A program made the translations under genes and the position numbers. Source: Anagrus nilaparvatae (Eukaryota; Arthropoda; Insecta; Hymenoptera; Mymaridae). From it: DNA of 64,000 nucleotides. The notes below the pieces were generated by a model. The model ran no database searches. It was not told the origin of the DNA and worked only from the letters and a program-made list of their open reading frames with translations. The DNA lies in the NCBI GenBank assembly GCA_022575985.1, contig JAKSXM010000288.1:2631501-2695500 (forward strand), read 5' to 3'. Numbering within the stretch: position 1 is the first letter of the stretch; each line of letters opens with the position of its first letter. This document shows, in pieces, positions 25,780 to 37,592 of the stretch.

Positions 25780-27429
25780 TAAATAAAATTAAAAATGCTT
25801 GAAAAATATTAAAATTCTAGTGGAAAAATTCATGTAGAATACTTATATTTAAGATTCGTAAAAGATTTATAAAGCAAAAAAATAATATATAGTGCTTCTA
25901 TTTTTAATGGATTACATTGTCATATCTCGTACATGGCACTGCATCATAAAAGAAAGAAAAAAATATATATTATAATAAGTAAAAAGATATGTATAATTTA
26001 ATATAAAAAATTTAAAATTAAGCAAAAAGCTTTTAAAAAGATTTAATAATAAATAGTAATTTAATATAAATCAAGCACTTTATTATGTATTTCTGAAAAT
26101 CTAATTAAAATTGAAAATTAGCTATAATTCATTATTAAATTTTAAGATATTTTAATTTTTAAGCTAATATGATTTACAAAAGTTTTATTTTATACATATT
26201 TTAAATCATAATAAATTTTATTTATATTTTATATATATGAATTTATACGTGAATAAAATTTTTATCATCAAAGCATTGAAATTTTAAAAAAAGTACTTTT
26301 TTTAATATTTAATAAATATTTAACAATGTATCTGAAAGTTTATAGGATTTTATATGTTTTTGTATAATAGTATTTCTTAGAATTTTTATTTATATTGATT
26401 TCATGTATTTGTATTTTATTATTAACAATATAAAAATATAACAACAATATATACGTAAGTAACTAACTTTTTTTTTGCAGAAAAATAAAAAGTATTTATG
26501 ATTAAAAAATTTATTTTACATGAGTGATTTTTAGTAAAACTGACATGAAGGATAGCTCAAACTCAGGAATTAAAAAAATTGTAAAAAAAATTGTAAAAAT
26601 ATCATTTATACCATTATTTAAGGCTCTAGGCTTAAATGTTTTGAAATGGCAGCAGAGTTTTTCGATTTTTAAATATTTTCAAATTTCTTAAGTATTTTCA
26701 AACCCTAACTTTTGGATTTTAATTTTTTTATGCCCTAAATAAGGCTGAAAAACGACTTTCTAGATTTTAGGTTTTTTAAGGTTTGTAAAATTTTCCACGA
26801 AAGACGATCCTGCGATCATTTTTATTGGAAAAACTTCGAGAAAATCCAAAAAAGCGGAAAACAGCATCCATTTCAAATCCTTTTTAGATATTCCATCATA
26901 TTTTTACATAATATGAAGACCAGTAAAATTAGTTTTTTTAAAGTCGGATACTTTCACCTTTAGATCCCAAGAAAGATTATTCCAAATTAGTAGTAAATTT
27001 GGTCTATAAGCAAATTCATTTAGTTATGGCAACCACTTTACTATCTTACTAATTTTTTTCTAATGTGAAAAATATTCATATTTATGAAATACAAAATTAA
27101 ATAAAACATGGATTTTATAATTTTATAAAAAATTAATTCATCATCATATCATTTTGAATTTATAAATCATTTATTTTGGCATTTATCACTTTCGTTGCAT
27201 CTCGAGTTACGTACTACATTATTTTTCTTGCTTAAAGTTTTTATAATGCATTTTGAAAAATAGACTTAATAATTAGTTGTTTCTGGCCCGAGATTGCAAG
27301 TAAATATATTATATTAGCTTGGCAGTTATTTTAAAAAATTGTTTGGATTTTCGGTTACCAGGTGAAAACAGTTGCTAATTACCAAAAAAATAAGATTCTC
27401 AAAATTATAGCTCAAATGATCACTTCTAA
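25780..27429. other. Gene-free AT-rich stretch
   Basis: Nothing recognised beyond AT-rich DNA and a weak repeat-like stretch at about 26620-26960. Confidence 0.45.
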
Positions 27430-27807
27430 GTGTTACAATCAAATATTTGGGCTCTTGTGGAGAAAAATTTTGGTTCCATAAGGGTCAACGACTATCTGGA
27501 TGAGAAGGGCCTATTATACCCTATATTTCACTTGGAGGGTCTATGTATTTGGTGGGAATACTATTTTGGAAAACTTATTTTTTTACAAAATGGCACCAAA
27601 TTTCACTCAGTATTCAAATATCTAAGCAACTTTTTAAACGACTGCCCGGCTAATATATATTTTAAGTGCCAAATGAGTAGCTTCGTTAATTTAAAATATA
27701 ACGAAAAACTTAAGCAAATAATTAAAATATTCAAAAATTTAAAAAAAATTCCTTTTTCTAATTTTCTTATAAAAACAAAACCATTTGAAAAAAAATGTTT
27801 GGACTAA
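27430..27807 (+). other. Unidentified ORF remnant, about 125 codons
   Basis: The frame is less AT-biased at its 5' end than its surroundings and reads like real protein: NIWALVEKNF, VNDYLDEKGLLYPIF, then WWEYYFGKLIF and YLSNFLNDCPANIYFKCQ. It then decays into lysine/isoleucine-rich sequence. The first codon in the frame is TTG, so no start is supported. I do not recognise the family; a transposon-derived fragment is the likeliest explanation given the neighbours. No splice sites were convincingly placed. Confidence 0.3.
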
Positions 27808-29801
27808 TGTACATTCAAGTTTATATATGTCATAAAGGACGTTTATGCCCGTCACTCAAATGTCCGAACAAACACATTGAGATAACAGAAGGTTAAAAAA
27901 GAAATAGAAAAAAAAAAACAACAAAATTCGTTAATCTTCTATAAAAATGAATAATGAATATGTCACAATCATAAAGTTTTAATGAAAAAAAAAAATGTTT
28001 TATTCATGTAGATTTATTGTGCAAGAGCTTTCATGATTACCATTAAGTTACAGTACTTCGTTAGAATTAATACAGAATATTATGCAAAATTAAATATAAT
28101 ACAAGAATGTAGTTAGAGTTTATAACGTCCATTAAGTTTGTAAACCTGTTAGAGTAACAGGCTCTTCAATCAGAAGCTATGCTATTAAGCTCTTAATCGC
28201 TTAATCCATATGTAATTCACATGAAATGTATATACTACTATATTAGTGAATTATAGGGTACGATTATCAGTTACTGTAGATTTTTAACTTCTTTGTCAAG
28301 ATTTTTTGTTTTTTATTAAAAAGAAAATAATGAACGCCTTCCGGGTAAATAAATGGTAATTGTTAAAGTACATAATGCAAATTTTAGTTTATAAATTATT
28401 TTATCGTAATTAAGGACGCTCTGCCCGCATTGAGTTTCCAAGTAAAGGAATATGCATAGTTTTTTATACTGAAAAGAAAAATCCGCTTGGCGTTAGGGGA
28501 ATTTCGCTAATGGAAATTAAAATTTTTTTTTTGGCTAGAGGAATTATTTTTAAATAAAGAAATTTATTTTGGACTCGTGTTCAGAAAAATAAAGAATGGC
28601 TCAAATCACAAGTAAATTACCATTACCATTTAAACTGTGATTTGGGTCATTCTTTATTTGTAAACAAGGGCCGTATTATGTTTTTCTTACTAGTTGTTCG
28701 AAAACACTTTTTAAAAAAAAACTCGCTTTCCCCACACTGAGAAAGAAAAATTGCTTTTTATCCATGGGAACCAAAAAAGATATACCCCAGATCGCAGTTA
28801 ACCATTCGGGGCTTCGCATAACGTGTGCTCGGGAGCATTCTTTTTTTTTGCCTCCTTGGTTAGAAATGTACTATTTCTGTGTAAACGACAAGGGAAAATG
28901 CCTTTTTCGGATACGCTGTGACCGGAAAGTACGTGCTGTATTGCCGCTGACCAGAAAAAATTACATTAAATTTCGCTTTTTTGAACCCAGATTTCTCTAT
29001 ACTTTGCACAATAACTGACAAAAAGACCCACAGTATTGGATTTCTGAGACTTTCCTGTAACAAAAAATTCTGTAATTTTTTTTATTCGGAAATTCGATGG
29101 TCTGACCTTCCTTAACTCCGGACTGTAGTTTTTCTGCAGTAACAAGTGAGCATACCCTATGAATAATTAAATCTTACTTGTATTTTGACTTTTTAACTCT
29201 TTTTAATTGAATATAATAAAATTATATTAAAATATTTGTGATTTTTTTTTTTTTTTAAATTCAATTAAAATCATAAAATTTAAAATAAAATTTGAAAACA
29301 ATTAATAATATGTAATTTTAATTTTATATATAATACGTAACAATTAACTTTATATGTTGAATTGTAAAAATAAATTAAATTAAATTATTTTATTAAATTA
29401 TTTCGTTATACGTAAATATAATTGAAAAAATAATTTTTGATATGTAATAATTTAAAAATGATTATTTTTTAAGTGACACAAATCAAAATTTAATATTTTT
29501 CTTTTCAAATGATTTTTATTATAAAAAAAAATTGTCAATTTATTATTAATAAAAAAAAAGTTTATTATTATAATAATTTTCTGCAAATTTATTTTTAGTT
29601 TTTAATAAACTTTTATTTATTTTATTTTTAATTTTAGTCTATTTTTTATCAAAGAAAAGTATTACACAAAATTTTACATATTTCAAAGGTTATATTTTAT
29701 TTATATTAAAATATGTTTTAGTGTGTTTATTAGTTTTATGTAAAATATTTCAAATTAATAAATTTTTTTTTTTAATAAAGAAGAGTCTTTGTAGACTCAA
29801 T
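27808..29801. other. Gene-free stretch with a GC-richer island
   Basis: Mostly AT-rich. At 28466-28520 a TACACTGA-like end fragment (CTGAAAAGAAAAATCCGCTT) is visible. About 28750-29140 is distinctly GC-richer with open frames on both strands (28764-29018 plus, 29063-28860 minus), but neither shows a recognisable domain. Confidence 0.4.
28588..28665. repeat. Short inverted repeat
   Basis: AATAAAGAATGGCTCAAATC pairs with GATTTGGGTCATTCTTTATT around a spacer of about 35 bp. Confidence 0.55.
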
Positions 29802-29849
29802 GTACACAGTAAAAAATAGTGCACTCAATATTACTACAGGTTAGTAATT

Positions 29850-30800
29850 TTGCTATTTTGTAGTAATATTAAAAAACAAACTATCCTAGATACTTTGAAT
29901 AGTTTCCATCCCAGAATTAAATTCACCATGGAAATGGAAAATGATCAAAAATTGAACTTTCTAGATCTTATGATACACATAGATAATTATGGTAACATCT
30001 TAACTTATTGTTATGGAAAACCTACTTACTCAGGCAGAGTTTTGAATTATTTATCTAAGCATCCTATGCAACACAAAATAGCAGTCATCAAAAATATTAC
30101 TGAAAAATCTATCAAATTAGCTGATAAAGAATTTCAACCCAACAACTTCAAATTCATAAATGAAATTTTACTGTTGAATTAATATCCTCAATCTTTAAAT
30201 TCCAAGCATATCAAAAAGAGACTTATTCATTCAAAAGTTCCCAAAATGCAGATTCTGATGATACAAATTTTACTAGTAGAAACTTTTCCAAACTTCCATA
30301 TGTAAATGAAAATATCACCAATCATATAATAAATTTCATTAAGCAATATGTTCTAAACATTATTTTTCATATACCATTCAAACTTAATATTTTCATCAAA
30401 TTAGTTAAAGATAAAATCAAAAAGGAACAACATAAAAATATAGTTTATTCAGTTAACTGAATAGATTGTGACAGTAAATATATAGGCCAAACAGGTAGAT
30501 TAGCCAGTACAAGAATTTTTGATGAACATAAAAAAACTATAGTAGAAGTAAGAATAACTATAATGTGATTTCTTTTCACAAAAAAGAAACCAAAAATCAA
30601 GGCTATGAATATGATTTTGACTTAAAGGAGTTTAAAATTTTACACCAAGAAAGTAATTTAAAAAAAAGAGAGCTGGTTGAATTATTATTTATATTAAAAA
30701 ACGTCAATAGCATGCATTAAACGTAAAAACCGATTTAAAAAATTTCTCTCCTACCTATGAAATACTTCTAAACCAAATCATTTAAAATAATATTTTTGTT
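29850..30800 (+). pseudogene. Penelope-like element remnant (RT C-terminus and GIY-YIG endonuclease)
   Basis: The first open piece (29850-30182) matches the end of the Penelope-like RT: LNSFHPRIKFTMEMEND, LNFLDLMIHIDNYGN, CYGKPTYSGRVLNYLSKHP, then KIAVIKNITEKSI. Further pieces in shifted frames follow: LPYVNENITNHI, KNIVYSVN with an in-frame stop, DCDSKYIGQTGRLASTRI and DEHKKT. The YIGQTGR block and the preceding IVY motif define the GIY-YIG nuclease that Penelope-like elements use for integration; a distal block reads ILHQESNLKKRELVELLFI. The upstream palm with the catalytic Asp residues is absent, so the copy is 5'-truncated, and frameshifts make it inactive. Confidence 0.85.
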
Positions 30801-31139
30801 AAGTAGTCGTTATTTTTATGTCATTTATGTCTGATTTTTACCTGTAAATATACTTTCTCTCTCATATACATAAACATTAGCATTCGGAATGTGTGACAGT
30901 TTGATTAGTTTATTATTTTTATTATTGTTAATTATTTTTAGTAAATCTAAATTATTAATATAAAAATGTTATATATTCTAGTAATTAAAAATTTATAATT
31001 ACAACATACATTACCAACTTTTCGACGGTATTTCTTGTTTTAGAAATATATTATGTGATAACTACTTACTTGGTAAGCTTATAAATTTTGTAATTAATTT
31101 TAAGGCTCATTGTAATTTATATATAAATTTTTAATAAAG

Positions 31140-31240
31140 GTTCCTTGATAAGGTCATGAGTTCGATGACGAAACGTCGGTAAAAAATAATTTGTATTTTT
31201 TATTGTTTCTGGTCCAACAAGGACGTATCGTCACTTAATT
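31140..31240 (+). other. 3' tail of the Penelope-like element, possible hammerhead-like motif
   Basis: Downstream of the coding remnant is GAGTTCGATGACGAAACGTC. Penelope-like elements often carry hammerhead ribozymes, whose core includes CTGATGA and GAAAC. GATGA and GAAAC are present here, but the leading CT is TC and stem II would be nearly absent, so a working ribozyme is doubtful. Confidence 0.22.
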
Positions 31241-31335
31241 TTAGTAATTTATTATTATCTAACCTAAATTAATATTGAGTGCACTATTTTTTACAGCAGT
31301 GTACCGGGAATATATCTCTGCATCAAAAATGTGTA

Positions 31336-31594
31336 CACTCTAAAAAGTAACTTAACAAAAAAATTAAAACATTTTCAAAAAATAGTTGTAAATTTCCGAA
31401 AAATAGTTGTGAATTTACAACTTTTTTCGTAAAATCACAAAAAAAATCGAGAATACTCGAATTTTTCGATAATATACTAAATTTAGTAAATTTACGATTT
31501 TTATCGAATATTTACAAAAATTTTTGAAAATTCACTAATTTTTCGAAAAAATTCTATTTTTTTTGTAAATCTAAGAAAGTTACTTTTTACAGTG
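31336..31594. mobile_element. TIR MITE, family CACTGTAAAAAGT, copy 2 (internally deleted)
   Basis: About 259 bp. The right two-thirds match 2750-2971 almost base for base; the left end (CACTCTAAAAAGTAACTTAAC) is joined to the interior after a deletion of about 165 bp relative to copy 1. Confidence 0.75.
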
Positions 31595-31708
31595 TACTTT
31601 TCGGTAATTGGGCTCCAGAGGGTATATCAAGTACTGGTAAAATTTGGTCTAATGTTTACCCCAACTATACATTAATTCAATTTATTTTTTACCAGAAAAG
31701 GATTACCA

Positions 31709-31791
31709 CACGGCGAGGCTGCTTTGCTTGAATTTTATTTTCTGCTTGAATTTTCAAGCAATTCAAGCAACTGCAAAGCAGCCTGGCCGTG
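31709..31791. repeat. Compact hairpin, about 83 bp
   Basis: CACGGCGAGGCTGCTTTGC pairs with GCAAAGCAGCCTGGCCGTG, and the inner part (GCTTGAATTTTCAAGC) is itself a palindrome. It is GC-rich relative to its surroundings. No relative was noticed elsewhere in the window. Confidence 0.6.
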
Positions 31792-33765
31792 CAATGTGGA
31801 ACTGGTGATGTTACCCTATTAATAGTTTATTGATCTGAATAGTTGAATACTTTAAGAAGACTTGTTTCGAAATATAGAAAGTTATACACAACATCGATGA
31901 AATTATTACCAGATTCATATTTAAGTCTAAATGCTTATTAAGAATATTTTAAAAATTAATTTTTTATAAAATAAATTATTTATGGAAATACTAAAATTGT
32001 ATAAAATAACATTATGAATTTAATACGAATAATAATAATAATAACAATAACGATAATAATATACTTAAAAACATAGATCCTATTAACTTACACGCTTGTT
32101 AACCACAATTTCAATTAACAAACAACATTGTTCTTCCTAATGAGATGAGCTGACTTAAAAGTAACATGTGTGCTTTTAATTCTTGCTATAATTTAACTCT
32201 CGCATAATATTATTTTCAAATATATTAAACTAATACAGCATCATTGTATTAACGTATAATTACTTTGAGTCTCTTACAATTTAATGAATTGTTTCTTATT
32301 AATGAAAATTCCTGTTGAGCAAATTAAAATGAGTAAATAATTTAATATATGTAATGTATAATTGTGTAATTGTAGATTGTTTAATTGTATTTTAATTTAA
32401 TGGTTTGGGGCTGAAATAGTTAAAGGATGTTTTAAATAATTTTTCATAGTACTTTTATGAAAGTATGAATCTATTTTAATTGAAACCTGTAATTTTGGTA
32501 GTAGTTTAAAAATTGGTCATTTTGGGCCAAATATGGAAAAGAGAATTAACGATAATAATGCAAAGTTTACGGGGTTTAAAAGTAGATCCTTAGATAGAAA
32601 AAATGAAGCCAACCAAAAAGTATTTGGTAGTGAAGTTATTTAGAAGTTAGTCTAAAAAACTCCATCTTACCACATGCACCCCTGAATTTATAGAAACAGG
32701 AGACCCATTCAGATGCTGAGGATATTGGGGATGTTTTTTAACTACCATAACTTATCCTTAAAATTAGAAGCAAATCTACTTCCCAAACAGTTGACACTGC
32801 CCTTGTTGGTGGGCTTTTGACTGGGCTTTTTGGAAATAAAAACTATAAATTTTTATTTATTTCTACGTAAAATTCAAAGAATTTACGATTGATGCAAATT
32901 GTAAAAGGTAAAATTTAAATCCGCTTATATTTTATTTTAAATTGAAGAATTTTATTTTCTTGGTATTCTGGTTACGAGGACTGTAGAATCCTGCATAACT
33001 TTTTCATAGAACGAAGCTTAAATAAAAAATTTTTTCTATTTTATAAATTACTTTATTTTCAATGGAAACATTTATTCTCGATTAAATTCTTCATTTTATA
33101 AGTTTTACAATGCAAGACCAAATGCTCTGTAAATTGAAATTCACAAAATTAAAAAAAAAATCTTTCAATAGCTGAAATATTTGATATTAGACATTACCTT
33201 GTAAGTTTGTTCTTGAAATTAAAAGAAAAAAAGTTGTTCATATAGGCTATAAAATAATAATACTATAAAAATTCATATTTACTATCGTGATTTGAATTTT
33301 TGCGCAATTCAGAAATTTTTTTAATTAAAATAGCAAATTTACAAATCTAAATAGTAAATGCCATGATAGGAATTTTAAGAGTGTAATTAATCTTTATACT
33401 GTTTTTCACAGAGTCTCTCACACTATAAACTCACAAGGGGAGACCGCTACCCTTGGGAAACCAAATTACACATTAATTATATTGAAAAAATATAAGTATT
33501 AACAATTAAGTTTTAAATATTAAAAAAAAGTTTGCAAGAGGGTTTTTGATGGGCTCAATCGGAATCTGGAATTCATGTTTCGAAATTCAAAATAGTCAAA
33601 AATGGACATTTTTCAAAAAAAATGGTGAAATTTTTAAAAATTAAGAATATACCCGAGGATATTTTGGTGGTGCGCTGAATCCAAATCTGGCATTCAAATT
33701 AAGCAATTTTGGGGATTGCACATAAAAAAAACTATACCATCTACCATACTCTCACATAGCCTAAT
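31792..33765. other. Gene-free AT-rich stretch
   Basis: No gene. About 32490-32640 resembles foldback family B (ATTGGTCATTTTGGGCC, then CCAACCAAAAAGTATTT). About 33540-33710 contains two units with AATC(C/G)(A/G)AATCTGG resembling the 139-bp tandem unit. Confidence 0.45.
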
Positions 33766-34200
33766 AAAGTGGTCTATAAAAAATACGAAACCACGAGCCT
33801 GAAACCCATACAACCTAAGAAAGTGATCTACAAAAAATTACTATAGCACAAGCCTTGCCCCCACAAAAACTAGTAAAATAACTGTGCCTCAAGCCTTACA
33901 CCCACATAACCTAAAGAAGTGGTCTGTAATAAAAAAAGGAAGTGAAACGAGCAAAACCCGAGGCAAAACCTTAGTTTCGTTTCCGTTGACAATATTTTTA
34001 AAAAAATAGTTTAAAAATTATTTTCAGAACACGGAACAGTGCATGAAATTATATTTTATAAACCTTTTTTGTCAATATTCAAAGCCAATGAAGCTCATAA
34101 AAAAATATTTTTGATTAACGGAAGTGAAATGAATAAAACGTTTGTCTCATTTCCGTTGGCGATATTAAAAAAAAAATAGCTTAATAATTATTTTCAAATA
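33766..34200. repeat. Short tandem arrays
   Basis: At 33766-33925 a unit of about 60 bp with CCTAA(T/G)AAAGTG(G/A)TCTA and CACGAGCCT-like blocks recurs three times with divergence. At 33936-34200 a segment with GGAAGTGAAA(C/T)GA and TTTCCGTTG(A/G)C occurs twice in direct orientation about 175 bp apart. Confidence 0.5.
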
Positions 34201-35130
34201 AAAAAAGTTAAGTACAATCATTTTAAATTTTGATGAAAAACCACTTCCGAATGAGATAAGCCACATAGAATTTTATATTAAAAAAATTAAAATAATTTCT
34301 CTTGCATAAAATGTATGTTATATAAAATAACAATATTAAGACAAAAAATTCAAATTTAGACTAAAAAAGCATTTTGATATAAAAGTACATTAAAATACTT
34401 ACAGGGGATCGTGCTGAAGCTTTTATTTTCAAAAAAAAATATAAGAAAACTTCCTGAAAAACATATAAAGAAACACTGGATCTTTAAGGTGTTTTTCAAG
34501 TATATACTTACCTTACCAGAACTCTTTCTTAAACTTACATTATTTTAAATAAGGCAAGCCGCAAAAATAGAGTAAAAGTAACATCTAAAACTATACTCAT
34601 TTTCAACATAAAATCTTTTAAGTATCACTAAAATTTTTTGTTTATTATTATTGTTATTATTATTATACACTTTATAAGGTTATAACAATGCAAATTGTTT
34701 GAATACAGAAAGTACTTGAAATAAGTCTTAAAAATTCTTAATATTTTTATATATTTTTCATCTTTTTTTTTTTAATGAAAACCCTGGTGTCTTTCTTGAT
34801 AACATTTATAAAACTTTAAAAAGAAAAGTTATTTTTTTTAAAGAGTCTTAAAAATTAAGTTAATGGGTTCATTAAATATTCTACAAAGAGGAGTCGAAAA
34901 TTAGAGTCTTTTCATTACTTTACTTTTTTTTGTGGTTGATAATATACACGATTTTATTGTGGTTAATTTACAAAGACTACTGCCGGGAAACCTTAGTGAT
35001 TTGGCCTCTACAAACAAATCTAGTCAAAGTAGTTTAATCTGAAAAGTTGTCAAAAAACTCACTGATTCCTGTTGGAATTAGTCCTCTAGGCCATGATAGG
35101 CCCTCAAAATTTTGAGTTCGCCTTTTCCGA
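34201..35130. other. Gene-free AT-rich stretch
   Basis: Nothing recognised. Confidence 0.45.
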
Positions 35131-36078
35131 GCCATGGCCATAGCCAAGGCGCCAGCAAGGTTAAATGCATTCATAAATTATATTAGCACGAGAATGGATC
35201 CAACTCAGTGAAACTTTTGTATTTTTGGTCACTGAAACCGATTTTCAATGTTTCAACCAATTTCGGATGGCCAGTTTTGAGTAATGAATACTATATTTAA
35301 AGAAATCGGCAAAAAATTAGCAAGGTAGGTAAATTCTTGAAAACAATTGCTAATTGAGCCTATTTTTGGTCACGATTTTGAAAACAGATTTTTAAAAATC
35401 TAAATGGCGAACTCAAAATAGCGTATTTCTAACCTCAGAAACGACAATTTATGCTGTTTTAAGAACATTTACGTTATCTAGTAAGTTTTTCGGACGAGTT
35501 ATCATGATTCTGAGGTCATATTTTTAATTATCAAAATAGCGAGCTAAAAATGGTGGATTTCTAACCTCAAAATCGGTAATAAATGCTATTTTAAGCATTT
35601 TAACGTTATACATTTTTGGGGTCAATGATCACGATTCTGACGTCAAATGTTTAATAATAAAATTAATATTAAAAATAATAACTAACTGGTCCGAAAAACT
35701 AGACAACGTAAATATGTTTAAAAAAGATAAAAATCGCCGTTTCTGAGGTTAGAAATACGCCATTTAAGTCCACCATTTTGATTTTTAAAAATCTGTTTTC
35801 AAAATCGTGATCAGCGACCCCGAAAACCTTACTGGGGTATCAAAAATAGGCTCAATTAGCAATTCTTTTCAAGAATTTACCTATCTTGCTAATTTTTTGC
35901 CAATTTTTTATGATATAGTGTTCATTACTCAATACTGGCCATCCGAAAATGTATGAAACCTTCAAAATTGGTTTTGGTGACCAAAAATACGTTTCACTGA
36001 GATGGATCGTTCTCACGCTGATAGAATTTTTGGATGCATTTAACATTGCTGGCGCCTTGAGTACCATACGGCAATAGC
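35131..36078. repeat. Large foldback element, family C
   Basis: The ends carry CCAAGGCGCCAGCAAGGTTA on the left and its reverse (TAACATTGCTGGCGCCTTG) on the right. The arms extend about 380 bp inward through shared blocks such as AAAATCTGTTTTCAAAATCG and CTCAATTAGCAATT. The right arm includes GTGATCAGCGACCCC, the core of the GGGTCGCTGA family; the inner part holds further versions (GGGGTCAATGATCACG). A solo right end lies at 25735-25778. ORFs inside are arm translations. Confidence 0.8.
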
Positions 36079-36170
36079 TTTTTTTAAGTTTTTTCATATT
36101 TATCTCGTTAAATAAAAGCTGATTTCACTTGCTCATATAGCTATTAAGAGATAAATTAATGAGATCTTAC

Positions 36171-36770
36171 AACAAAAAAATATTTACATGTAAAAATTAC
36201 ACAAGTTTTTGTTTTATATGTTTTATTTCGACCTTTGTTATTAGCTGTAAAAATTTTTCACTGCTAAAGCTTTTAGATCTGAAAAACTTTTTAAATATTT
36301 AAAAAAATACATATTATCTAAATTTGCTAAATTGAGAATTACCAATTATTATCTGAAGCGAATTGATCCATAATTAATCCTTCTTACCATTATCAAAAAT
36401 TATTAAAAAAACTTGCCAGGCCGTCAAGTAAAAAAAAATTGAAAATTTGAAACTTAATTTGTAAAATTTGCAAAATAAGTATATCCATTTTTCATAATTA
36501 ATTAACGGCCTGACAAGTTTTTTTAAATAAATTTTGATAATTATAATTTGGATTAATTAATTATGGGTCAATTCGCTTCAGATAGTAATTGGTAATTTTT
36601 AATACCGCAAAATTAGAAAATATGTATTTTTTAAATATTTAAAACTTGCTTAAAGTTTTTCAGATCTAAAAATTTTAGCAATGAAAAATTTTTACAGCTA
36701 AAAACAAAGGCCAAAATACAAGCACATATAGCCAGCTTGCGTAATTTTTACATGTAGTAATTGTTTTTTT
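36171..36770. repeat. Large foldback element, family D
   Basis: Starting at ACAAAAAAATATTTACATG, an arm of about 230 bp returns in reverse complement ending CATGTAGTAATTGTTTTTTT. The shared core is AATTGATCCATAATTAAT / ATTAATTATGGGTCAATT, and GCCAGGCCGT / ACGGCCTGAC brackets the loop. It lies only about 90 bp from the preceding foldback. Confidence 0.8.
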
Positions 36771-37304
36771 GTTTAATATTTTAGCAGAATAGTACCTTAG
36801 AACTATTCTAAATATTTTTGGAAAATTAAAACTTGTTCAAAGTTGTTGACAATAGGTGTCACGAAATGTTATGGTCTCCTCTTATAAAATATTTTTTCGC
36901 TTTTGCTGGCTTCTATGGAAGCTGACATCTATTTTTACATGACATGCTTTATCAGAGACCCTTGAGTGTCCGAAAAATAGCAACAATCAAATTATTCAAA
37001 TACATGTCCGACACTTGAGCATCTCTGGATGAACATGTTTTTAAAAATATAATATCTGTTTCGAGCGTCTATCGGAGCAAAATTTTTTCAAAATTTGAAA
37101 ATTAATCTTCTCATTTTTGTGGAATTGCACCTGCTTTTAGCAAAATAATTAATGTTATAATAACTTGTCTTGCTCCAGTATAAATCTTCCGACAAAAGCC
37201 TAAACTGAAAAAAAAATTGTCCGTTTGCTGAAAACCAGCCCATATTCCGTTTGTAGCTATCAGATTCTTCTTTCTCTCTCAGACGATTGCAAATTACTTA
37301 ACAA
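36771..37304. other. Intergenic stretch between foldbacks
   Basis: No gene and no paired repeat seen; slightly less AT-rich than its surroundings. Confidence 0.4.
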
Positions 37305-37592
37305 AACTTAAGGTGGAATCAGGTAGATAGAAATAGTATTTTTTGATTAAAAATATCTGGAAATCTAAACTTCTGGAATCTTTAATATCTTTAGCCACTG
37401 TTAATGTTATGTGCTCTTAGAATTAAAAAAAAAAAAAATTGAAAATTCATTGACTACGAGCGGAGATTTTAGCGCTTGAAATTTCATTAATTTTTTAGGT
37501 AATTAATTATAACTTTTTTATAAAGAATCTGATTTTAAAAATCTTGGAGTATAATATTTAAAACATTGTTTAGCATTGATTCACTAAAAAAT

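Larger units (their letters stand above)
29802..31304. mobile_element. TIR element interrupted by a Penelope-like insertion
   Basis: The left end (GTACACAGTAAAAAATAGTG then CACTCAATATTA and CAGGTTAG) is repeated in reverse at the right end (CTAACCTAAATTAATATTGAG then TGCACTATTTTTTACAG). The TIRs are about 45 bp with small indels. Between them lies the Penelope-like remnant listed next, so the host element was probably a short MITE into which the retroelement inserted. A similar ACAGTAAAAAA...TAGTA region lies at 45170-45300. Confidence 0.65.

Noticed and set aside
26453..26480. GTAAGT followed closely by a polypyrimidine tract and CAG
   Set aside because: An intron of about 28 bp would be too short.
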